From NCBI RefSeq assembly GCF_003013715.1, contig NC_072817.1, positions 682,001 through 746,000 of the forward strand: 64,000 bases of DNA, read 5' to 3'. The notes under the pieces were generated by a model. The model did no database searches. It was not told the DNA's origin and was given only the letters and a program-made list of their open reading frames with translations. This stretch comes from Candidozyma auris (lineage: Eukaryota > Ascomycota > Pichiomycetes > Serinales > Metschnikowiaceae). Below, in pieces: positions 19,338 to 27,855 of the stretch. Position numbers and translations under genes: made by a program. Within the stretch, counting starts at the first letter, position 1. Every line of letters begins with the position of its first letter.

Positions 19338-21488
19338 ATGACCAGAATTCGACATAGTCACTCACCGATATCGCCGCGTGGCTCCACCGCGTGGGCCCGT
19401 GCTACCGTGCTTTTATCGTCGCTTCTTCGGATGGTCCATGGCTTCCCCATTCCCACGATCAAAGGGGTGGACCTCGACGCTAGCACCAAGCCAAGGATGA
19501 CTGCAGAGGAGTTCTACGCTAACTTGTTCACCTCGGTGTTTCTTGTGCTTGCTGGTGGCGTTTTCGCCGGGTTGACCTTGGGGCTCATGGGTCAGGATGA
19601 AGTTTACTTGAAAGTCATTGCAACCTCTGGGGATCCCCTGGAAAGGAAGTACGCACGCAAGGTGCTTCGTTTGATTGGAAGAGGGAAGCACTGGGTGCTT
19701 GTCACGTTGTTGCTTCTGAACGTCATCACAAACGAAACATTGCCCATTGTGTTGGATAGGTGCTTGGGCGGTGGGTGGCCTGCCGTGGTGACATCCACTG
19801 CTTCCATTGTGATTTTTGGTGAAATCATCCCCCAGTCGATTTGCGTGAGATATGGCCTCCAGGTGGGTGCTCTTTTCGCTCCCTTCGTGCTTGTCTTGAT
19901 GTATGTGATGTACCCTGTGGCGTACCCTTGTTCGTTGCTCTTGGACCACATTTTGGGTGAAGATCACGGTACCGTGTACAAGAAATCGGGGCTTAAAACG
20001 TTGGTTACTTTGCACAAGACTATGGGTGTCGAGCGCTTGAACCAGGACGAAGTGACCATCATCAGTGCTGTGTTGGATTTGAAGGAGAAGACTTGCGCTG
20101 ATATCATGACTCCTATGGACTGCGTGTACACCATGTCTTCAGACTCGATTTTGGATGAGAAGACGGTGGAAGAGATCTTCAACGCTGGCTTCTCTCGTAT
20201 TCCTATCCATTTGCCAAACGAGCCATCCAATTTCATCGGTATGCTCTTGGTACGTGTTTTGATCAGCTACGATCCTGAAGATGCGTTGCCCGTGGCTCTG
20301 TTCCCCCTTGCTACGTTGCCTGAGACGGCTGCAGACACTTCCTGTTTGAATATCTTGAACTACTTCCAGGAGGGTAAATCTCACATGATAGTTGTCAGTG
20401 AGACTCCTGGTGAACCTACGGGTGCCTTGGGTGTTCTCACTTTGGAAGATGTCATTGAGGAATTGATTGGTGAGGAAATTGTGGATGAATCCGATGTTTA
20501 CATCGACATCAACAAGAACATCAAGAGATCCAACCCCGGTCCTTTGTCTCGTCGCCACCTAACTCAGTACTTGCACACCTTATACCAGTCCAATGAAAAT
20601 AGCAAGAGAAATTCTATCGGGTCTGCCTCAGGCTCCGGCCAGAACACTATCATCAAGGCAAACCCGGTAACAACATCCCCCAACATATACCGGGCAAACG
20701 CCGAGGGCCGTGCTTTAGCATCGCCTATGCTTGCTCCGATGAATCGGGCCCTGAACCCGTTGGAAACATCAAAGTCTTACGTGACCATCAAAAAACCTCT
20801 TCAACAAAGTGAAGTTCCCGGCTCTACTCCCACGTCTGTGGGCAACTCTGTGCCTGGTCCAGCACGCTCGCACCCACAAGCTAAAGGATCCTATGAGCCT
20901 ATCTATACCAGTGAGCTGGCCGCGTTGGAAGAAGCCCGTCAAAGAGTCCTGAATGACAATTCGCAATTCAAAGAAGATGGGTGCTCCAATGATCGTGATG
21001 GCCATGGTAATAATCACTACCACAATAATCATCGGTCAAAGGGTGGTCTACCGACGCAAGATAGAAGACGCAATGACCAGGAAACTGACATTTCCGACAT
21101 TGCAGAAGAACGTGATAAATCTAAGAAGAGCGACAAGAAGGAGGGGCCTTCGACGCGATCATCCAGAAGCTTTTCCAGAAAGACTTCGAGAAACGGATCT
21201 TTCTCTGGTGGCAGCAATTCTCGCAGAGGCTCTGACGCTGGCGATCACTATGATGACAACGGGATTGACCACTCGGACCCTATTCTGATGGAGTTTCTGG
21301 AATCAAGATCGTACAGGACCGGCGGCATTGTCGAGTCTGTCGTGAATGTTCAGGGTGTCCACAAGACAATCATAGAAGATATTAGCGATAGCGAAGAGTC
21401 GAGCCCGGAACACGGGAGCTTGACGAGTCAGCGCAAGAAAAGATACAGCAGCAGCGAGGAGGAGACCCAAAGATTGGTTAACTTTTAG
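19338..21488 (+). CDS. MAM3: Mam3-like CNNM/CorC family protein (DUF21 + CBS pair)
   Basis: 716 residues, close to S. cerevisiae Mam3. A hydrophobic N-terminal leader (residues 20-35) precedes a DUF21 membrane domain (about 60-235), with GGVFAGLTLGLMGQDE and VIFGEIIPQSICVRYG. Two CBS motifs follow (about 250-395), including IMTPMDCVYTM and GVLTLEDVIEELIGEEIVDE. The tail from about 410 is disordered, rich in Ser, Asn, Arg and His. The family handles divalent metals; yeast Mam3 lies in the vacuolar membrane and affects Mg, Mn and Co handling. The start is the ATG at 19338. The CBS pair probably senses Mg-ATP, by analogy with CNNM proteins. Confidence 0.92.
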   Translation: MTRIRHSHSPISPRGSTAWARATVLLSSLLRMVHGFPIPTIKGVDLDASTKPRMTAEEFYANLFTSVFLVLAGGVFAGLTLGLMGQDEVYLKVIATSGDPLERKYARKVLRLIGRGKHWVLVTLLLLNVITNETLPIVLDRCLGGGWPAVVTSTASIVIFGEIIPQSICVRYGLQVGALFAPFVLVLMYVMYPVAYPCSLLLDHILGEDHGTVYKKSGLKTLVTLHKTMGVERLNQDEVTIISAVLDLKEKTCADIMTPMDCVYTMSSDSILDEKTVEEIFNAGFSRIPIHLPNEPSNFIGMLLVRVLISYDPEDALPVALFPLATLPETAADTSCLNILNYFQEGKSHMIVVSETPGEPTGALGVLTLEDVIEELIGEEIVDESDVYIDINKNIKRSNPGPLSRRHLTQYLHTLYQSNENSKRNSIGSASGSGQNTIIKANPVTTSPNIYRANAEGRALASPMLAPMNRALNPLETSKSYVTIKKPLQQSEVPGSTPTSVGNSVPGPARSHPQAKGSYEPIYTSELAALEEARQRVLNDNSQFKEDGCSNDRDGHGNNHYHNNHRSKGGLPTQDRRRNDQETDISDIAEERDKSKKSDKKEGPSTRSSRSFSRKTSRNGSFSGGSNSRRGSDAGDHYDDNGIDHSDPILMEFLESRSYRTGGIVESVVNVQGVHKTIIEDISDSEESSPEHGSLTSQRKKRYSSSEEETQRLVNF

Positions 21489-21712
21489 GCGAATCCTCGA
21501 CTTTAAGAAATACTTACATATATCATGACTATGCAACAGAATGAGTAGGATTTTAGTAAGCTCAGCATCCTGGTTTAGCAGAGGCGGCTACCTCGGCTAC
21601 TGAGAGAATCAGCGAAGCACGCAGCGATAGATCGAGGGATTCATTGACAGCAGCAGGGCGTGTTAAAGTATCTGGTAAGTCTTGTGAAATCGAGGGCATA
21701 GCTTGTGCAAAA

Positions 21713-21722
21713 TGGCTGCAAA
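21713..21722 (-). promoter_or_regulatory. Dispersed element TTTGCAGCCA
   Basis: Exact core on the minus strand with TTTT after it, 225 bp past the MAM3 stop and 1.1 kb before the kinase gene. Confidence 0.45.
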
Positions 21723-21925
21723 CCGGGCTGACTGTTGCATTCAAGGTAGCATTTGATCAAGAACCAGAATGACTTTCTCTCAAACATAGAACGGAGCACG
21801 ATTAGATATCATCAAATGATACTTAAGAACTGCTTGATCCTGTTGAACAGAGACCCCTTTAAGTATGCCGTCAGCATGATCACCACCTCGCATCGATTTG
21901 TGCTGAAAGAAAGCCAATTTACACC

Positions 21926-21970
21926 AAGCACCTCCAATGGTAAGAAGCACCTCCAATGGCAAGAAGCACC
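21926..21970 (+). repeat. 19-bp tandem repeat, about 2.4 copies
   Basis: AAGCACCTCCAATGGTAAG at 21926-21944 is followed by a copy differing in one base (21945-21963), then AAGCACC. It is non-coding as far as I can tell. Confidence 0.8.
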
Positions 21971-22414
21971 ACTCAGCAAAAGCCCCGAAGTTGGCCCACT
22001 ACTCGAATTCTTCTTGTGTGGGGCAACATCCTTACTACGTCTCTCGATATCTCACGATTTAGTTCCACCACATTGCCTACACATGACAACGTGCCACGAA
22101 CAGAGTATCACCTCCAAAGCCACCGCTAAACGCAAATTCGGCACCATCAACATTCGCATTCACAATTGCTCTTCTTTGTTCTCCACAGCGGTCACCCCGA
22201 GCAGGCCATTGTACTACATACCTCATCTTGTAGTGAGCATCTGAGAAAGCGCAAGGGGCTGAACAGGATGAGGAGGGAACGGCTTGAGCGAAAGAATTGA
22301 AAGCAAGTCCATGATTGGCTAAGAGAGGAGAGAAATTTAGAATCAACCTCCTCAGGGTTCTCCTCCCAATTGTGGTGTTTCTGGTGGGTTTCGGGATCAC
22401 GGCAAGGTTGCCGT

Positions 22415-22424
22415 TTCGCAGCCA
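22415..22424 (+). promoter_or_regulatory. Dispersed element TTCGCAGCCA
   Basis: Exact core in CGTTTCGCAGCCAGTT, about 415 bp upstream of the kinase start. Confidence 0.45.
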
Positions 22425-22839
22425 GTTGCATCCCTTGTGGGTCCTGTAAATGCTCCTATATAGTGGGCAGATAATCCCACTTGCCCATGAAGTTTTGTGC
22501 AACAAAAAAAAAGAAAAAAAAAAGAAACAGTTTCTGAAGTTGCCTTTCCTCACTGCTCACTCCATTACACCTGCTTCATTTGTCTTTCTTTCTGCCAATT
22601 CCTGTGTTCCTCTTCTCGTCCTCTGCTAACGCCCTCGATAAACTCTACATAAAAGAGCCGCGCCTACCGAGCGGGATGGAAAAGACCTTCACAGCAAGCG
22701 ACACTCAGATCAACCTAATAGAAAACACCAAAAAGAGGGTCGTCTTTTAGACTACTAGAGTCATCTACACCGAACCAGATTATCTCATCTTAATTAGGGT
22801 CTTTGCAATTATCTGTTCATCTTTCCGTCTGCACCCACC

Positions 22840-24576
22840 ATGTCTAAGCACAGGCTGTTGAAGGATCTCTTTCGGAATTCGTCCCTGCTGCTGCTCAATA
22901 AGCTCGGCCACTCGCTGAGCCCGCTGCTGGAGCAGCTGCTGACAGCGGGTAACGCCGGGTCGCTGCTGAACCACCGGTCATTTTTGCGTAGATGGTCGCT
23001 GAAGCTGTCTATAACGCCACAAACCAGCTCTCTGCCTGGGCAGCTGCCTGCTGCCAGTGACACAGAGGACAAGAAGGAGAAGCTGCTGATATTCCACAGA
23101 AGAAAGAACGACAGCCATCAACACCACCACAGCCATCTTTCATTGAAGCGGTTTTTCAAGATCCTAAGGCCAGAGCACTTGGACGGCGACGACAGTAGCG
23201 TGGACTCGAAGAAACCGCCGCTGTTGCCGCTTTCGCTGACAGCCAATTTGGCAAAAAAGTACGATATGGGCAAACTCATAGGCACGGGCGCCAGTGGGTC
23301 CGTCAATTTGGTCACCAGTCATGATAATTCCTCGGAAATCTTTGCCGTCAAGAAGTTCCGGGCGAAGTTGAAGAACGAAAAGGAGCACGACTACCAGACA
23401 AAAGTGAAAAACGAGTTTCTCATTGGTGACTACTTGAAACACCAGAACTTAATTCACACCATGGAGTTAATCAAAGAGAACAACGAGTTCCTCATTGTCA
23501 TGGAGTACTGCCCGTACGATTTCTTCAATTTGGTCATGTCGGGCTTGATGAAAGAGCAAGAAATCTGCTGCTACTTCAAACAGATCATCAATGGCGTGGC
23601 CCATTTGCATGAGGCTGGCATCGCTCATCGTGACTTGAAACTAGACAATTGTGTGGTCAACCAAGACGGGATTCTCAAGTTGATCGACTTTGGCTCCGCC
23701 TTCCAGTACAGAAAAGACAGCGAGGGCGGCACAAAGAAAATTTTAAAAGCAAAAGGAATCGTAGGATCCGATCCGTATCTTGCTCCCGAGGTGTTTGACA
23801 CTTCAGTTCCCTACGATGCCCGTTTGGCCGATGTGTGGTCAATAGCAATAATATTCTGCTGCATGATTCTCAAGAGATTTCCCTGGAAGATCCCTAGATC
23901 AAGCGATCCGTCTTTCCGGTCTTTTGCAGGACTCAACAACATGGATGAGCCCGTCTCTGAACAAGAAATGCAAGAGCACGACTCCAAGGGTCCAAAGTAC
24001 GGCCACGACAGGCTACTTAGACTGCTTCCCAAAGCCTCGCAGTCGCTCATAAAAAGTATGCTTACTATTGACTGCTCGAAGCGATACCTCATTGGAGACG
24101 TTCTCGCCGACCCATTCTACTCATCTATTCAACACTGTTACTACGCCGAAGTAGACGAGGAGGTGCCACAGGCAGAACCTCAGGCTTCACAGGTTTCACA
24201 GCCGCCACCAGAAACACTAGACGGTGCTGATTCAGGCGCTCACACTCCTCAGCACGTGCCACAGCCGAATATACCCATGAGTCCAGAGGCTGGCTCGTCT
24301 CCAGCTTCAGGTTTGCAATCGCCGGTCTTGAGTGGATCAGCCACACCCGTAATGGAAGGTTCTCTGAGCGAAGTGATTACACACGAGCACGAGCACAGAT
24401 TTGGAAGCCACATTCACGACCCAGAGGCGCTTGCAGGGAAGAAGGTTGTCAAGAAAGTAGACAAGCTTTTTAAGGCGCCCAACCATAAGCATCATTTGGT
24501 CACCGAGCAAGAGTTGGAAAAAATTAATCAAGAAAGACAGCGAGCCCGCAGAATGAAGGAGAACGGTGTTGCGTAG
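22840..24576 (+). CDS. SAT4: Ser/Thr protein kinase, Sat4/Hal4-like
   Basis: 578 residues. The kinase domain spans about 140-425, with all key parts: GTGASG (148-153), AVKK (169-172), HRDLKLDN (263-270), DFGSAF (283-288) and APE (315-317). A variable tail follows, ending in a basic helix. It fits the fungal halotolerance/NPR1 kinase branch, in which Sat4/Hal4 and Hal5 stabilise the Trk potassium transporters and nutrient permeases at the plasma membrane; Sat4 is the best guess, Hrk1 the alternative. The first 85 codons contain 17 CTG codons, giving a leucine-rich tract under the standard code but a serine-rich one under the CTG-Ser code, which is what this family normally shows. Confidence 0.82.
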   Translation: MSKHRLLKDLFRNSSLLLLNKLGHSLSPLLEQLLTAGNAGSLLNHRSFLRRWSLKLSITPQTSSLPGQLPAASDTEDKKEKLLIFHRRKNDSHQHHHSHLSLKRFFKILRPEHLDGDDSSVDSKKPPLLPLSLTANLAKKYDMGKLIGTGASGSVNLVTSHDNSSEIFAVKKFRAKLKNEKEHDYQTKVKNEFLIGDYLKHQNLIHTMELIKENNEFLIVMEYCPYDFFNLVMSGLMKEQEICCYFKQIINGVAHLHEAGIAHRDLKLDNCVVNQDGILKLIDFGSAFQYRKDSEGGTKKILKAKGIVGSDPYLAPEVFDTSVPYDARLADVWSIAIIFCCMILKRFPWKIPRSSDPSFRSFAGLNNMDEPVSEQEMQEHDSKGPKYGHDRLLRLLPKASQSLIKSMLTIDCSKRYLIGDVLADPFYSSIQHCYYAEVDEEVPQAEPQASQVSQPPPETLDGADSGAHTPQHVPQPNIPMSPEAGSSPASGLQSPVLSGSATPVMEGSLSEVITHEHEHRFGSHIHDPEALAGKKVVKKVDKLFKAPNHKHHLVTEQELEKINQERQRARRMKENGVA

Positions 24577-24933
24577 ACAAATTGCTCTTGTGAGACGATA
24601 GATACGGGAACTGGAGTATTAGAGTTTTTCGCAGCCATAGAAGACCCTGTACTCTCACCGTTATACAACACACATAACCCACTCACTTCATGGACGGACA
24701 TTCCCACCAATCAAGAATGTATTGAATCCCTTTCTAGACGTCCCTCGAACACGTACACTAAAAAAATATCAAACTCTTAAACGTTCAGTAGTGTTCCGTT
24801 AACCTTGCCTTCTTATCTATGCCCACTGTATGCACTCCCTCCCAACCGTCATCGAGGTACTCGATTTATCTATATACATCACCACCAAAACACTACCTAC
24901 ATTACATTCTCCACGGTTCTCTCAATCCCAGTC
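24577..24933. other. Intergenic, Hfl1-like gene leader
   Basis: 357 bp holding a dispersed element at 24628-24637. An ATG at 24819 opens an out-of-frame reading frame of 86 codons that overlaps the downstream start. Confidence 0.6.
24628..24637 (+). promoter_or_regulatory. Dispersed element TTCGCAGCCA
   Basis: Exact core in GTTTTTCGCAGCCATAG, about 300 bp upstream of the Hfl1-like start and 50 bp after the kinase stop. Confidence 0.5.
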
Positions 24934-26553
24934 ATGTCCAGCCACCCTGTGGCTATCCCGCACTGGATCCAGACTGTGTCTGGGTGGTCAGCGTTACTAT
25001 CGTCGATCATCATCTTCTTCAGCATTCTCTTGCACCTACGCAACTACCGGAAACCCTTCCAGCAGAGGCTTATGATTAGAATCCAATTGATCGTGCCCTT
25101 GTTTGCAATCTCGTGCTACTTGATGCTACGAGACCCGACGGCTGTGTTTAACAAGTTTGTTGTGGAGCCTGTGCGTGAAATATACGAGGCGTTTGTCATT
25201 TACACCTTCTTCTCCTTGCTTACGGATATGCTTGGAGGCGCTAAGAGCATTGTCATTATGACCAGCGGACGCCCGCCCGTGGACCATCCGGGGTTCATGA
25301 AGTGGATATTCCCTCCCTTGGACATCTCGGACCCCAGGACTTTTTTGGCGATCAAGAGAGGTATTCTCCAGTACGTGTGGTTGAAACCACTTATATGCTT
25401 TGGAGTGTTGTTTCTGGAGCTTCTAGGCTGGTACAACGTCAATGACATGGGGGTTACGTCGCTTTACTTGTGGTTCACCATTGTGTACAATTTCTCCGTA
25501 TCGCTTTCGTTGTACTGCCTAGCAATATTCTGGAAGATTCTCTGGAACGACCTCAAGCCATTCAATCCGATGGGCAAGTTCTTATGTGTCAAGCTCATCA
25601 TCTTTGCCTCGTACTGGCAAGGTGTGATCTTGGCGATTCTTAACTTCGTAGGTGTTTTGCCGGGCGACAGTTCGCAGGACGAAAACGGCGCCCCCAACAT
25701 CGGTGTTTCCATACAAAATGCTTTGTTGTGTGTCGAGCTTATAGCGTTTGCCATTGGCCATTGGTTCTCGTTCTCCTACAAACCGTTCACCATTTCCCAC
25801 ATGCCCTCAGGCAGAGTGAAGTTCTACTATGCCCTTAGAGATATGTTTGGCATAAAAGATTTGGTTATCGATTTTGCCTTGACGTTTTATGGCGACTACT
25901 ATAAAGATTATAAGCAGTTTGACTCTGTGGAAGCCCTTATAGCACATCCTTCGCTGAAGAGTCGAATGGGCCGGATCAATCAGGGTCTTCGATACCAGCC
26001 CGATGGGAAACAAAAGCATTGGCTCCCGCTGCAAAACTTGCAAGCATCGCCCCAAGCGCCAGCCCTGGCAAGCATAAGAAGCACATCGGAGATCAATGCT
26101 ATCTCCAACCATATTTATCATCAGCAACTGGGTCGCTCCCAGTCTATTTATGCACCATCGCTAGTTTCTACTGGGACATCGACCAGAGCTATATATTCAA
26201 ACTCTCCCAAGGGAAGCCCGCCTGCCTCGCCGCTTCTATCCGATCTGCATTCTATCAAGACAACCCCTTCAAACTTGGATGAAGAACCTGAAAGAATATC
26301 CGAAGTTCTTAAGAAGATCAACCCTGAAGTGAATTATGATGATGAGCTCCTTGATGAAGACGAGCAATTTTTTCAGGCGGCATGCTCTGTGGTTAATAAC
26401 TATAACCTTGATCAATCTGAAGTCAAGCAACTAATCAATTACCCCATTGTGGATGAGCTAATCCTGGGCCACGAGTATGGCTACAAGGTGAAGAAACTAC
26501 GTGCGGACAGGCTCCGCCATCAACAGAATCTTCATGGCTACGGCAGTGTTTGA
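24934..26553 (+). CDS. TMEM184/OSTalpha-type vacuolar membrane protein, Hfl1-like
   Basis: 539 residues from the ATG at 24934; the frame is open further upstream but has no ATG there. The N-terminal 300 residues form about seven membrane segments of the organic solute transporter-alpha/TMEM184 family, with typical pieces RIQLIVPLFAISCYLML and FYYALRDMFGIKDLVIDF. The C-terminal 220 residues are cytoplasmic, Ser/Pro-rich and end in acidic then basic stretches. S. pombe Hfl1 and its S. cerevisiae relative YKR051W are vacuolar membrane proteins; Hfl1 recruits Atg8 through its C-tail without lipidation. Whether this tail has an Atg8-binding helix cannot be told by eye. Confidence 0.85.
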   Translation: MSSHPVAIPHWIQTVSGWSALLSSIIIFFSILLHLRNYRKPFQQRLMIRIQLIVPLFAISCYLMLRDPTAVFNKFVVEPVREIYEAFVIYTFFSLLTDMLGGAKSIVIMTSGRPPVDHPGFMKWIFPPLDISDPRTFLAIKRGILQYVWLKPLICFGVLFLELLGWYNVNDMGVTSLYLWFTIVYNFSVSLSLYCLAIFWKILWNDLKPFNPMGKFLCVKLIIFASYWQGVILAILNFVGVLPGDSSQDENGAPNIGVSIQNALLCVELIAFAIGHWFSFSYKPFTISHMPSGRVKFYYALRDMFGIKDLVIDFALTFYGDYYKDYKQFDSVEALIAHPSLKSRMGRINQGLRYQPDGKQKHWLPLQNLQASPQAPALASIRSTSEINAISNHIYHQQLGRSQSIYAPSLVSTGTSTRAIYSNSPKGSPPASPLLSDLHSIKTTPSNLDEEPERISEVLKKINPEVNYDDELLDEDEQFFQAACSVVNNYNLDQSEVKQLINYPIVDELILGHEYGYKVKKLRADRLRHQQNLHGYGSV

Positions 26554-26590
26554 TGTGTCTCATGTCCTTTTAATATATACAAGTGTCCGT

Positions 26591-27691
26591 CTAATCCTCT
26601 ATTTTGAACAGATAAAGCGAGTCAAGGTCATCCGTGACTACTTTAGATTTCTGTTGATCTTTATCCTTCTCCTTGGCTGCACGCTTTTGCTTCTTCTGCT
26701 CTTTCTCCGTCATCTCGCCTGAGGTCTGAGGTACTTGAATCTTCTTTGGCGAACAATGGAACGCAGCCCGAGTATCTACACTTCCAGACTCTTCGTATGG
26801 GCAATCAAGCTCAGCAAGAATTTCCCTAACTTTTTCGACAACCCGTTCACGTTTACGGAGCTCGACTTCAAGACTGTCTTCAGCCTGTTTCCTAATAGTG
26901 CTTGTTCCTGTCAACAGACCCATGAGCCTTTCCTTTTCTGTAGCATTCTTCGAATCTTGCAAAGAATTCTTGTCACCTAAGTAAACAAAGAATTTATCTT
27001 GCTTCTTGACTCGCCTCGCAATCTCGTTATACTTCTGATTGCACAAATCTTGAATGCTGATGGACCACGAGAGAGGTACAATCTTCAAAGACAGCTTCTT
27101 CCGTTCTGCTTGCTGTCTCTGGGTCATAGACCTCATTGCCGCAGAGCTTCCCATTTCCAAAAGCTCCTGTTGTTTTCTGGCAGCAAGCGTTTCAGAAAAT
27201 TGTGTTAACATCTCTTGAATCTTGACCTTTTTGATGATGGGGTACAGGGGTTGTCCTGGCCTGCCTCTCGAAGGTGGTAGCAAACTTAGTCCTTCGCTGC
27301 TGAAGTCTGTGCTGTTTACAATATCTGCAAAATTTGTCACGGTCAATCCTCTCGTTTCGGGGTCGTGAACTTGAACTTTATAGGTGGGGCTCATCGCCTG
27401 AACTTGCTTGATGAGATCTTTAACTGCAAGTTTGGCCTGGTCCGATCCAGACTCGAAGTTGAATCTGACTATTCTTGTTCGTCTGTAATTGTCCCTTTCT
27501 TTATTTCTTTGGTTGTGGCGAGTTTTATCATAGCCGTTACCGGAAGAAGATGCAAACTTGTTGTTCTCTTTGTAGTCTTGGGATGCGAATCTGAAATGCT
27601 GACTATTTGAAGAGACAAGAAGAGCTGAACTCACGAAAAATGTTCTGGATAGATGCAAACATCGTGTTGCTAGTGTTCTAGAATGTAGCAT
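26591..27691 (-). CDS. AIM23: Mitochondrial translation initiation factor 3 (Aim23)
   Basis: 366 residues. A basic N-terminus rich in Arg, Ser and Thr (MLHSRTLATRCLHLSRTFF) looks like a mitochondrial presequence. The middle holds the diverged IF3 domains, with KIVPLSWSISIQDLCNQKYN (residues about 207-226) as the Aim23 landmark, and the C-tail is Lys/Glu-rich. Aim23 is the yeast mitochondrial IF3 orthologue and balances translation of the mitochondrial mRNAs. The ATG is at 27691-27689. It converges on the Hfl1-like gene with only 37 bp between. CACGTG and a dispersed element lie within 85 bp upstream. Confidence 0.88.
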   Translation of the reverse strand: MLHSRTLATRCLHLSRTFFVSSALLVSSNSQHFRFASQDYKENNKFASSSGNGYDKTRHNQRNKERDNYRRTRIVRFNFESGSDQAKLAVKDLIKQVQAMSPTYKVQVHDPETRGLTVTNFADIVNSTDFSSEGLSLLPPSRGRPGQPLYPIIKKVKIQEMLTQFSETLAARKQQELLEMGSSAAMRSMTQRQQAERKKLSLKIVPLSWSISIQDLCNQKYNEIARRVKKQDKFFVYLGDKNSLQDSKNATEKERLMGLLTGTSTIRKQAEDSLEVELRKRERVVEKVREILAELDCPYEESGSVDTRAAFHCSPKKIQVPQTSGEMTEKEQKKQKRAAKEKDKDQQKSKVVTDDLDSLYLFKIED

Positions 27692-27751
27692 TGAAGTTCG
27701 GATAGTACGCCTAATTGCATTTTTGAAGGATTGTAATCACGTTTATGATCC

Positions 27752-27757
27752 CACGTG
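27752..27757. promoter_or_regulatory. CACGTG (Cbf1-type E-box)
   Basis: CCACGTGAT, about 61 bp upstream of the AIM23 ATG and 6 bp from a dispersed element. It is the second mitochondrial gene in the window with this site near its start. Confidence 0.45.
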
Positions 27758-27763
27758 ATACGT

Positions 27764-27773
27764 TGGCTGCAAA
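27764..27773 (-). promoter_or_regulatory. Dispersed element TTTGCAGCCA
   Basis: Exact core on the minus strand, about 73 bp upstream of AIM23, in the only spacer (164 bp) between it and the upstream regulator gene. Confidence 0.5.
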
Positions 27774-27855
27774 ATATACAACCTTGAGTATTATATAACA
27801 CGAGTGGAGAGAATATATTCGGTTATAAATTAGTTTCTCACAATAAATAAATAAT

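Larger units (their letters stand above)
21489..22839. other. Intergenic, SAT4-like kinase promoter
   Basis: About 1.35 kb without a supportable gene. It contains two dispersed elements (21713 minus, 22415 plus) and a 19-bp tandem repeat at 21926-21963 with part of a third copy. Confidence 0.55.

Noticed and set aside
21753..22244. Frame of about 140 codons upstream of the kinase
   Set aside because: Contains the 19-bp tandem repeat and two dispersed-element neighbours, composition unlike a protein, no family match.
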